From Owenweeksia sp. (GTDB taxonomy: Bacteria > Bacteroidota > Bacteroidia > Flavobacteriales > Schleiferiaceae): a DNA stretch of 54,643 bases. The DNA is taken from NCBI GenBank assembly GCA_028277105.1, contig JANQHO010000027.1:1-54643 (forward strand), written 5' to 3'. A model generated the notes under the pieces. That model had not been told where the DNA came from. It ran no database searches and saw only the letters and a list, made by a program, of their open reading frames with translations. Position 1 is the first letter of the stretch, and every line of letters starts with the position of its first letter. The position numbers and the translations under genes were made by a program. Positions 18,601 through 26,000 of the stretch are shown one piece after another.

Positions 18601-21600
18601 ACAACCGCCTGCGGGAAGTATTCACCTCTTCTGACCGCCTCCACTGGGATCGGGATGCCGATTACAAATATTATGATCACGGGCCTTTGGGCCGTACGGA
18701 AATAGGAGATCTGAAGGTACAGGGCGAAGATCTGGCCTATACCCTGCAGGGCTGGCTTAAGAGCAAGAATGCAGGCGACATGGAGGCCTCTCGCGATGCC
18801 GGTAAAGACGGTGATCCCGGGAATGATTACTTCACTGCTGAAACAGACCTGCACCAGCATTTTGCCAAGGATGTGGCTTCCCTGGCTTTATATTATCATA
18901 CTAAAGACTATGCTTCGGTTAAAGACTTCACCAACACTCCGGATGCCTATATTTTACCGGAGATCAGTGGTGCTACCCTCTTGAACACTACTGACTCTTC
19001 TTTCTACTGCAATTTATACAACGGCAATATTGGTGCCCGTTTGCATCAAACCCGTAATGTAAGTGGGGCTAAAAACCAGCTCAGGGCAAGTCAGTACAGG
19101 TATGATCAATTGAATCGCCTGAGGCATGCCTGGGACCTGTACGGCTCCTCTAACTTTGGTGCCAGTGGCAATTATGTAGAAGACGAGATCGTATCAGCCG
19201 TCAATAGCCAGTACTACTCTGCTTACGAATATGATCTCAATGGTAACTTTAAAACTCTGAGTCGATTAGGGGGAGGTGCCGTACTCTTCATGGACGGGCT
19301 ATCCTATGAATACAACAGCCACAACAATCAGTTGCACGTGGTAAACGATGGCGCGGCCGCCAACGGCCTTGATGACATTGAAGACCAGATGGGAGCCACG
19401 GTTTTTGACGAGACCGATCCGGCTACCTGGAACTATGCCTACGACCGTATAGGTAATCTGCTGTCTGACAAACAGGAGTGTATCCAGCAAATTGAATGGA
19501 CCAACAGCGGTAAGGTCAAACGCATCATACGCGATCCCGCCTGCCTGGCTGCTGCAGCTCAGGCTAAACCTGACCTGGAATTTGAGTATGACCCCATGGG
19601 CAACCGCATCCGCAAAACCGTAAAACCCCGCCTGAGCAACGGTAGCTTGCAGAACGAACTGTACTGGACCCATACCTATTACCAGCGCGATGCCCAGGGC
19701 AATGTACTGGCTGTTTACGAGGATGATCATATTCCCTATCCTGAAGTAACAGGAGTATACTGTTTTCCCAACGGAGCGCCTAATTATCCCGGGCCTACCA
19801 ATGACTGGTATGTAAAGCTGACCTTTGAGGACAGCAGCACTCTAACTACCACTGTCGTAACCGCCAGCGTTACACTTTCTTATGCTTATATATTTCAAAT
19901 GGTAGCTGATAGTATTAATGCTATGGGACTCAGTACACTATCGGCTGAAGTAATAGATGGTTGTCTTTACGTATACAGTTCCAACAGCAGTTTAGCCACG
20001 CTGATTGAAATTGTACACGAATGGCCGGAAAACGAAAATCCCGGCATCATCAATACGGATTATTATCCGGCTACCATACAGAACACTTTTCCCAGCAGGC
20101 GTTTAAGCCTGGCCGAGCACCATCTTTACGGTTCTTCGCGTTTAGGGGTTGACAATGCTGACCTCAGCCTGTTCCATAAATACCTGACAGCTTATCAAAT
20201 TGATGGGGAAAGCCTGGAACTGATTAATAAGATATACGGAAATGATCATTCTTCCTTTGCCGCTTACCCCTGCGAATCCTTTAGCGGCTTTGCCCTCATC
20301 CGGGTGACCTCTGGAGGCAGCGGCAGTCTCTTGCCTTACCTCGACCTGGGCGGAGGGCTCGATATTTTTGCGGAAGACAAGGGTCCCCGTCCCTGGACGG
20401 GGGGCAATCCCGCACAGTTTACCAGCTGGCTGGTAAATGATTTTATACCCGGCAACCCCGGCCTTCAACTGGAATACGATATTACAGGTCTGCCATCCAA
20501 CGAGATCCGCCTGGGCCGCAGAGGTGTTCCTAACCAAAACGGCCTGCTACCCCGGATTGACGACAGTGGCAGCAATATAAAACTGGAATCTTTTGGTGAA
20601 AATCCGGCTTCTGATCCCAGGGACCTGGCTTTTAGCGAGGGTTATACAAACTGGGAAGCTTGCCGTGGTCAGCGTCTGGCCGGGCAGAAAAAATACGAAC
20701 TCAGTGATCATTTAGGCAATGTACAGGCTGTAGTTTCCGACCGTAAGATCATCAATTACCCGGGAGAGTCCTTCCCCGGCTGGATGGATGTCCAGCATCT
20801 GAGTATCAACAGCGGCAATGGCTCCCTCAGCTGTAATGGAGGTACCACAGGCTGGACCGGCAATCCCGGGCAAAGCTTTTCGGTAGAGTTCATCCCGGGT
20901 AATGGCTATGTGGAACATACCATTAACGCCAATCCTCTTAACAGTCGAGCTGTTGCCGTGGGGCTCAGCTATGTCAATGATGTGGCAGGCCACCCGCTCA
21001 ATACAATTGATTACGCCATCTGGCAAACCTGGTCCGATCAAACCTTGAGGGTACGGGTAGGCGGAGTAGAAGTGTATGCCGTACCCGGCAGCTTCACTGC
21101 CAGTGAGGTGATTCGCATTGAGCGAACTGGTAACACCATTTACTTTAAACGGAATGGCTTAACCGTTTACTCCACCCCCGAATACGGCTCCGGCAATCTG
21201 CATACGGATATCGCCATCAGCCATGACGGGCAAAGCGTGCAGAACCTGGTGATGAAGAGTGAAGAAGTGGATCAGATCGCAGACATCCGGGCTACCTACG
21301 ATTACTACCCCTTTGGTATGCCCAAGCCCGGCCTGCAGTACAACAGCCCGGATTATCGTTATGGCTTCCAGGGACAGGAGAAAGATGATGAAGTAAAAGG
21401 AAGTGGTAATAGTTATGCATTTAAGTACAGGATACATGACCCGAGAATCGGTAGGTTTTTGAGTGTTGATCCTTTGGCGCAATCCTACCTATGGAATTCA
21501 ACTTATGCATTTTCTGAAAATAGGGTAATCGATGGTATTGATTTGGAAGGATCTGAGTATATTACATATAAAGTTCTGCTAGATAGAAATGGAAGGCCTT

Positions 21601-22322
21601 TAATAAAAACTATACTTGAGGATTATCGTAACATGAGTGATGAGCAAATAAGGTCTATTCATGGGATTTCTGCAGAGGAATTTTATAAGACTTATGCACA
21701 ATCCTTTGGTTCACAAGGAAGAGGTGTAAAATATATTTATGCCTACGAAGACAATAAAGGGATTCCTATTGATTATGGTTGGGAAAGAGATAAAGGGGAG
21801 ATATGGTATTATGACTTTGATTCTGATTATGATAATTTAGGAAACTTAGCTAGAGCTATGTTTGAAATGAGTGTACATGGTATGTATGTCGGAGCTGGAA
21901 GTATCACTCAGTGGGGACCAAGATTTGATTCCGATTATGATTTCACTGAAAAACCTATAGACTGGGTAGATTATGTTGCACTAATTCATGATGTTGCCCA
22001 CTCTAGAATTCCTAATTATATGGGATGGCGAGACGATATTCGTACGTTACCTTCTGATTACCTACTATTAGATGGCTTCGAAGCAATTGAGCAAGCATAT
22101 CACGAAGGTGTAATTGACCCATTTACCAATCGACCAATTTCGTATGAAACTTATCAGGCTGCTCGTGGCGGTAAAGAGTTTTTTGAAATAGTGATTAGAT
22201 ACAAGGAGTGGCGTACAGAAGCCGGACCAGATGTAAAATTTAAAGATTATAAAAAGGTTAACAAAAGAGAGTATAAATTTCTGAAAAAAGCAGCGGGTAA
22301 AGCAGACCAAACTGGCGAATAA
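12678..22322 (+). CDS. Giant secreted RHS-repeat protein with PLA2-like C-terminal tip (copy 1, gene 6)
   Basis: 3214 residues. Signal peptide 1-28. An N-terminal beta/Ig-like region (to about 640) includes EQYDLEWTFVDYY; a cysteine-rich region follows (about 640-1690, e.g. CFDCLYELE, CKFCVSC). RHS/YD repeats run from about 1695 (YYYDHLGNLVQTVPPEG) to the core (YRYGFQGQEKDDE, RIHDPRIGRFLSVDPL) that ends in LEG at 2956-2958. Two non-RHS modules interrupt the repeats (about 2346-2481 and 2690-2870). After LEG the 256-residue tip is unlike copy 2 and its DNA is visibly more AT-rich. The tip has YVGAG (3070-3074), HDVAHS (His3104, Asp3105) and a later Asp3132 in a helix, the layout of small phospholipase A2 domains: Y-x-G-x-G calcium loop, His-Asp pair, supporting Asp. 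The family suggests a polymorphic toxin; lipase activity is inference. No immunity gene follows. Confidence 0.88.
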   Translation: MLQNSNLFKIFSGLALSIVVAFPYSLTARDEGVNTRLQGGSNLLPGAVLTVEDNKFFHMEVHDPVNNPSDPWTDHFVNASVLNKVTFGIDESVTENLGADFAYTINFDIELWRYQSGSWVQSVQSGLELDINYKTLYGANLDRSVISFENVHRSVITVNSITDINGNLVTAGSPAIENIYLENAVEVERYYYFDPALIPDIAQLLQEKSADNHLTLYWPFIPEAEQYDLEWTFVDYYSDSTQNWQYDFEQQANRVRINVTQYTFPLVFDEGYMLFRYRPVYGSPLDGGLPVEGRWSTHNSGASGMVASYPVNAVHTISPTASASVAIESRPHETTMNWQYSAVYAEDSRSSHAVAYSDGFQRLRQQIASLPTQDQTAVSSVVYDHTGRPAVQILPVPMNDAELHFFHGLNQVTDVSGSEPFSAKHFDDDNVYLNGSGVATECDINFPGLSVSHSLGAAKYYSDQNPDKEGMQAYVPISQDAYSSDDAYPFTLVQYMPDHTGRIKRQTNAGADHTLGSRHETRVYYDVPLPGELQFFFNANDLGNINSYRRVITKDPNGQLSFQYLNNFDKVVISSLSPQNPQAYMPVNPGLPPQTISNLLEYATDEDPLSVSLTRFVEKGEEVKYRYYLDPQPYKDACIDENLGAPPVCFDCLYELEIELKFIDECGNEMVINPTGPGGSSMSPMPFDTIVGDSAFYNTTCEATADDRYDFPNNTYETNDLSNSITFPENGYLTITKTLRVIPGAAEEYADLYIGELENAKEQNYLSGSCDFKTKEEWICEQLTGMTAAIEDCQNYGCEEAFLNEMAPNYQDEYQEYLDGLDNEPITFLEYMQTTYGTLYNNYINDCNAAGTNTVNHCAALKEAMLADLMPGGQYARYEVVSTVGGTVTYSATDNTSIFHSTPAAPLQNFGSVSYDQATYPIINGVATDPAGMSLQDFILNFNPLWTEALLPLHPEYCYIQFCESNATVFAYEANMLAVNDYQEALCQGYFNPQNTGSCTAVSIPTLPGGGCTANFDPYTNANIQGYVNSLNHSSVGFNGGPADCIWDVAMKIVHNTPLPNTLGTDTCLEDREWQAFRSLYLMGRKVLIDSAFFSQYPNCYNSMGKLKTAFEQKIQRVPFYNFTGSMSFAYLQDSLAAQWTYVTGGAGANASNMGLCDVCDDYALAWKSKLSACSGSSAILDNAVEAIRQLCEYQCTQSNGSYQGYQLNPLGATTVAGHSFLPVSGSYTPPASGAPINSGGLNFTAASVDDILRQYYGTNWRNMDCNAFMINTPRPFGQNNGSRLDDCGCTIIIEEIAAEFAGGSLPTGVTTEAQLFEYRYGYELPDYKNLRCICYDYLEGGGQPLTEEELLAMQIPFPKELTCKFCVSCANVQTVINNFNTYFGLSSLNDWTNSQTFGPVFTNFANITLSEQLGMLASSDVDLSFDDYARLMNDCEAYCDSQFVGGDNLTEYAYEIQEFLNDLIDHNKFTASTPDSLPKYFDFYRNNLYECNFSGQVEVTTQTATNLSASGFLITVQLRDVPNGCNFENKDIDLLCTGCTSSIDLSDIAYFDYIAADFTGTVGFGDRYDFRIKAFLQDGTEILFDECYAHKALLPSAKCYPVYSSLVSTSSYCSGSGSYTGYMPQLCFPGMKYKERDPCTDAIIENGIAAGELLYEQATEELKEDFRNNYTAFCGGKSVSLDETFELKHKVNNTYTMLYYYDHLGNLVQTVPPEGVDSSGNKAHKMTTEYQYNSRNLSTQQQMPDHGYWDNSNPPNWIKGTTKFVYNSKTQIVLSQNEKQRLGKNIGGTVYPGYSYSLYDGLGRVIESGLIYGEFSDGTSLLNMTDAAYSAGVQQVISDPAFPANVTSTGSGASWNLHGRSEVSHTRYDVSLSTTIDQLFDGGQLNLLNRVASVTYSEVYNASPAVYDHAIHYSYDEMGNVEKIINDYPTLEEVDQRYKKVDYTFDLVSGNVKEVAYQKGEVDAFYHRYIYDQDNRLREVFTSSDRLHWDRDADYKYYDHGPLGRTEIGDLKVQGEDLAYTLQGWLKSKNAGDMEASRDAGKDGDPGNDYFTAETDLHQHFAKDVASLALYYHTKDYASVKDFTNTPDAYILPEISGATLLNTTDSSFYCNLYNGNIGARLHQTRNVSGAKNQLRASQYRYDQLNRLRHAWDLYGSSNFGASGNYVEDEIVSAVNSQYYSAYEYDLNGNFKTLSRLGGGAVLFMDGLSYEYNSHNNQLHVVNDGAAANGLDDIEDQMGATVFDETDPATWNYAYDRIGNLLSDKQECIQQIEWTNSGKVKRIIRDPACLAAAAQAKPDLEFEYDPMGNRIRKTVKPRLSNGSLQNELYWTHTYYQRDAQGNVLAVYEDDHIPYPEVTGVYCFPNGAPNYPGPTNDWYVKLTFEDSSTLTTTVVTASVTLSYAYIFQMVADSINAMGLSTLSAEVIDGCLYVYSSNSSLATLIEIVHEWPENENPGIINTDYYPATIQNTFPSRRLSLAEHHLYGSSRLGVDNADLSLFHKYLTAYQIDGESLELINKIYGNDHSSFAAYPCESFSGFALIRVTSGGSGSLLPYLDLGGGLDIFAEDKGPRPWTGGNPAQFTSWLVNDFIPGNPGLQLEYDITGLPSNEIRLGRRGVPNQNGLLPRIDDSGSNIKLESFGENPASDPRDLAFSEGYTNWEACRGQRLAGQKKYELSDHLGNVQAVVSDRKIINYPGESFPGWMDVQHLSINSGNGSLSCNGGTTGWTGNPGQSFSVEFIPGNGYVEHTINANPLNSRAVAVGLSYVNDVAGHPLNTIDYAIWQTWSDQTLRVRVGGVEVYAVPGSFTASEVIRIERTGNTIYFKRNGLTVYSTPEYGSGNLHTDIAISHDGQSVQNLVMKSEEVDQIADIRATYDYYPFGMPKPGLQYNSPDYRYGFQGQEKDDEVKGSGNSYAFKYRIHDPRIGRFLSVDPLAQSYLWNSTYAFSENRVIDGIDLEGSEYITYKVLLDRNGRPLIKTILEDYRNMSDEQIRSIHGISAEEFYKTYAQSFGSQGRGVKYIYAYEDNKGIPIDYGWERDKGEIWYYDFDSDYDNLGNLARAMFEMSVHGMYVGAGSITQWGPRFDSDYDFTEKPIDWVDYVALIHDVAHSRIPNYMGWRDDIRTLPSDYLLLDGFEAIEQAYHEGVIDPFTNRPISYETYQAARGGKEFFEIVIRYKEWRTEAGPDVKFKDYKKVNKREYKFLKKAAGKADQTGE

Positions 22323-22370
22323 CTACCCAGCTACCGCGCGATTATATCTCGTGGTAAAGTGCAATAATCA

Positions 22371-22401
22371 AAAAGTACAGTATTCATATAAAAGAATGGT
22401 T
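22371..22401 (+). promoter_or_regulatory. Degenerate third copy of the paired direct repeat
   Basis: AAAAGTACAGTA starts at 22371 and AAAAGAATGGTT at 22390, again with a 19-bp period. The first half equals the sites before the second kinase gene; the second half deviates at two of twelve positions from AAAAGTAYAGTT. It lies 48 bp after the RHS stop, with the palindrome cluster between it and the better pair at 22846. It may be a relic of an earlier promoter or an extra regulator site. Confidence 0.4.
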
Positions 22402-22403
22402 CA

Positions 22404-22746
22404 CCCCGGCCGGAGAGCCGGGGTCTCCAGGAGAGATCGCGGGCCTGCCTGCGGAAGGCAGATCTATGCCCGCGATGATGCTCAAGGTTTGCCAGGAGCA
22501 AAAGCCCCGCAGTCATCCAGAGTGAATTTTTGGAGTTGCTTCACTGAGCCCTTCGGCTGAGCTCAGGATAAACTAAGTTGAAGTGAAGGGACAAAAATTA
22601 GTATCGAAGGATGAGCAAGACAACCTATAACCAGTCTTCGACCTGTCTGCCGACAGGCGGATACATCTACGCTTACAGCGTAGCCACTCAGACTGACATA
22701 CCCTTTTTTATGTCATGCCGGGCGAAGTAGAACAGAGACCCGGCAT
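22404..22746. repeat. Cluster of six palindromes (REP-like island 1)
   Basis: Perfect or near-perfect inverted repeats follow each other: CCCCGGC/GCCGGGG (22404-22423); ATCGCGGGC/GCCCGCGAT (22436-22476) enclosing CTGCCT/AGGCAG (22445-22461); TGAGC/GCTCA (22545-22565); CCTGTC/GACAGG (22642-22657); CTACGC/GCGTAG (22667-22683); and ATGCCGGG/CCCGGCAT (22715-22746). Such GC-rich palindromes in AT-rich surroundings, and strings like CCCTTCGGCTGAGCTCAGGA, are typical of dispersed intergenic repeats of Bacteroidota. None has the U-run of an intrinsic terminator. Confidence 0.7.
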
Positions 22747-22845
22747 CTCTTCTCATCACAAATCGCAGTTTACAACAACGCTTCATGTTTTAGTAGCTAA
22801 AATGAACTCACTCTTCTATTAGCCTGATCACAATCAAGCTAACCA

Positions 22846-22876
22846 AAAAGTATAAGAATATCTGAAAAGTATAGTT
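22846..22876 (+). promoter_or_regulatory. Paired direct repeats, candidate LytTR operator before kinase gene 1
   Basis: AAAAGTATA at 22846-22854 and again at 22865-22873, the second followed by GTT. The period is 19 bp, i.e. 9-bp repeats with a 10-bp spacer, as described for LytTR-type regulators (9-bp direct repeats about 10-13 bp apart). The same arrangement occurs before the second kinase gene at 48040-48070, embedded in a homologous block beginning AGCTAACC. It ends 162 bp before the kinase ATG. Autoregulation of the two-component operon by its LytTR regulator is the inference. Confidence 0.55.
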
Positions 22877-23038
22877 CCGGATGAGGGCCCACTATTTTTG
22901 AGCTCAACCAGAGCAAGAGCTTTGGCACTGTAAATAATTTAAAACCACCATTTAGTTTAACTAACTAATCTTAGCTGTATTTTACCGTGGTATTATTGCA
23001 TATGAGTAAGCATTTAAAGAACAAGCTTTAAAACCTTT

Positions 23039-26000
23039 ATGCTTCATTTAGAATATAAGGCCGTATTCTTTTTTAAAAGAGCTGGGAATAAAAGATTTAG
23101 CTCTTTAGGGGTGCTTCTTGCCGGGCTTATCGCTTTTAATGCAACCTATGCCCAGCGTCCTATATTTCGCCATTATTCCACCCCCGAAGGTCTGTCCAGT
23201 ACCGAAGCCTATATGGTGATGCAGGACAGCCAAGGCTATATCTGGATATCTACCGACCACGGGGTGAGTCGTTTTGATGGTTATGAGTTCAAAACCTTTA
23301 CCACGGATGATGGCCTGAATGGCAATACCGTATTTGGCACTTATGAAGATTACCGGGGCAGGATATGGTTCTTCACCTTTGAAGCAGGCCTTTCGTACTA
23401 CAAAAACGGGGAGATCATCAATTTCTTGAAGGATACGCTGATGGAGAATTGGGATGGTGTAAGTGTTCCCTTTTCCATGCATGTCAACCGCGGTGATACG
23501 ATTTGGCTGGGTGTCCGTCATACAGATTATCCCAGGCAGTATGTCAAAGTATTTCCTGACGGCACTTTTGTGAAGGATTCCGTGAATTCCAAGGAGCAGA
23601 GCGGTTTTATCAGGCGTTTTAAAGACGGGGGGTATTTTATGAGCGGCTACCCCCTTGTAGAGGGGCAGGAGACCCTGCTCAACCTGATTGACGAATCGGG
23701 AAAAGCCAGGGCATTAAAAGCAGAGATATGTGCTCCTCATTTTAATTATCACACAGACTTTACTTCTTTTTTAAAGCCCAATGGCAACATATTATTTGTG
23801 AACAACGGGGTTTTAAGGGAATGGGAAAAAGATAGCGTGAGAGAACTGGTTAGGTTTAAAAAGTCGACCAATTTAGGTTTGCTGGAAGATAAAAAGCAAA
23901 ATGTATGGATAGCCCTGGCCCTGGGAGGGGTAATGGTATACCGCAACGGCAATTTTGAGCAAGCACCTCAAGTTTGGCTAGAAGACAAGCTGGTTTCCTG
24001 GATAACGGAAGACGCAGAAGGAGGTATTTGGATCACTACCCTCGATGACGGGGTGTATTACACCCCCTCAGTAGAAGTACTGGCCATGTCCAATACTGAA
24101 TTTTTTGGCAAAGGGCGGCTGCTTGATTTTGCAGGCAAAGGCGATACTTTGCTGGTCATTGTGAAAAATGGCATGGCAGCCCGCCTGGTGTATCAGTCCG
24201 ATAGCCTGCCTGATATTCTTGTTAAGCAGCTTTTTTCCCAGAATATAACCGGTATTTTATGGCCTGAAAGAGGTAACGCTTATATCACAGGCTGGCACGA
24301 GAATAAATCACAATTTGGTTTTTTAAACCAGAAGGATTTTACCCTAAAACACTACCCTTCGAGGGAAGATATTTTGAGCCGGATTGATTCGGCCAATATT
24401 TACATGGGACCTACTGGTATAACTTCAGAGCTGGACCGGCAAACCAGTGAAGAACTATATGAAATACGGTCTACCAGGATGCATAACTGGCGCAGTATGT
24501 ACAGGGATAAAGATGATCTGTGGCTGGGCGGTATGAGCAGGCTTTGGCGGTATAGTATAAGCAGAGATACTTTAGAGATATACAAACCAGAAGAAGAACT
24601 GTTGAAAGGGAGGGTAACTGATATTGATAAAGCAGGGCATTGCTTACTGTTAGCTACCTCAGGCCGTGGGCTGGTGATAGTAGATAGCAATGAGGTGTGG
24701 AATATTTCTTCCCGTGACGGTTTGCCCGGTACTATTTGCAATGATATTTGTGTAGACCAAAAGGGTGACATATGGCTGTCTACCAACAAAGGTATTAGCA
24801 GGGTAAGTGGCTTGCATAAGTCCGCCCGTTTGTTTTCTATCCGCAACTACGATTTTTTGGCTTCTACTATATCCCAAAGAGTAAAGAAAATATACCTTAT
24901 GGATAGCGTGGTATGGGCTCTTTCTGATGATGGGATCATCTATTTCAACTACAAGAATGTAGGGCTGTCCAAGCCACCCCCGGTATATATTCACGGCTTT
25001 GAGGTAAATCACAAAGAAATAAATGGTGGGAATAAGAAGATCTTTAATTGGGAAGAAAACAATATTGATATAAGCTTTGCGGGTCTTTCCTATCAGTCGG
25101 TAAAAAAGTTGCGCTACAAATACCGCATGCTGGGACTTGATACAGCCTGGAATTACACTACACAGACCAATGTTATCTATCCTAAGCTGGGTGCGGGCCG
25201 TTACGAGTTTCAGGTATACGCCCAAAATACCGAAGGCATTTGGAGTACAGCAAAGGCTAAAAGGAAGTTCATCATATTGGCACCCTGGTGGAAAAGGCGC
25301 TGGTTTATTATTTCAGAGATTGTGATTGTTTTTCTGATACTTGCCGGTATAGGCTATTTCTACTGGCAAAGGCAAAGGAAAAAGTCTGAAACAGAAAACA
25401 AGATGAACCAGTTAAAATTACAAGCCCTGCAAGCTCAAATGAACCCTCATTTTATTTTTAATGTACTGGGCGCCATACAATCTTTTATAGTGGCCAAAGA
25501 TACGGTGGCAGCACAAGAATACCTGGCCAGCTTTGCTTCACTGGTGCGTTCCACCTTAAATCATTCCGTAAAAGGCTGGGTGCCCTTAGAGGAAGAGATC
25601 CGCTTGCTCAAGATCTACCTCAAACTGGAAGAAATGCGTTTTGAGCTACCTTTTATTTATCGCTTTGAGATAGACGAACGCTTAGACGTAAATGTTGTCA
25701 ATATTCCTACCATGTTATTGCAACCCTTCATAGAGAATTCTATTATTCACGGTATATCCCCTGCTAAAAAGCAGGGGAGTTTACATATTTCTATTAAACA
25801 ACAGGGGGGCAATTTAAAATGCACCATAACTGATAACGGAGTAGGGCGCCAGCGCAGTAATTTGAAGCCCAATGCTGAAGAAAAGATCCACCGTTCTTTA
25901 GGTGTGAATATAACGGATGAAAGGATAAAATTATTGAAATCAAAAAGTGACAAAGAGCCACCCATTACCTATGTAGATCTTAAAGATGAAAGAGATAATA

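Larger units (their letters stand above)
22323..23038. other. 716-bp intergenic island after RHS copy 1, no convincing gene
   Basis: No credible coding sequence on either strand; the two small open frames here run through palindromic repeats. From left to right it holds a LytTR-like half-site pair (22371-22401), a dense cluster of palindromes (22404-22746), a block homologous to the upstream region of the second kinase gene starting ATTAGCCT (22818) with paired repeats (22846-22876), and an AT-rich leader to the kinase ATG. It is where an immunity gene would be expected for a polymorphic toxin. Confidence 0.75.

Noticed and set aside
18144..18860. 238-codon open frame on the minus strand
   Set aside because: It lies entirely inside the RHS gene in antisense, has repetitive hydrophobic composition from reversed YD-repeat codons, and a similar antisense frame appears at the same place in copy 2 (43686-44201).
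22331..22516. 61-codon minus-strand frame in the same interval
   Set aside because: Also made of palindrome sequence in antisense; no start context or family resemblance.
22351..22560. 69-codon + strand frame as a possible immunity gene
   Set aside because: It runs through the palindromic repeats, has a low-complexity Arg/Gly-rich product without hydrophobic core, and no counterpart in copy 2.
22404..22746. CRISPR array
   Set aside because: The palindromes differ from each other and are irregularly spaced; there is no repeated direct unit with spacers of constant length.
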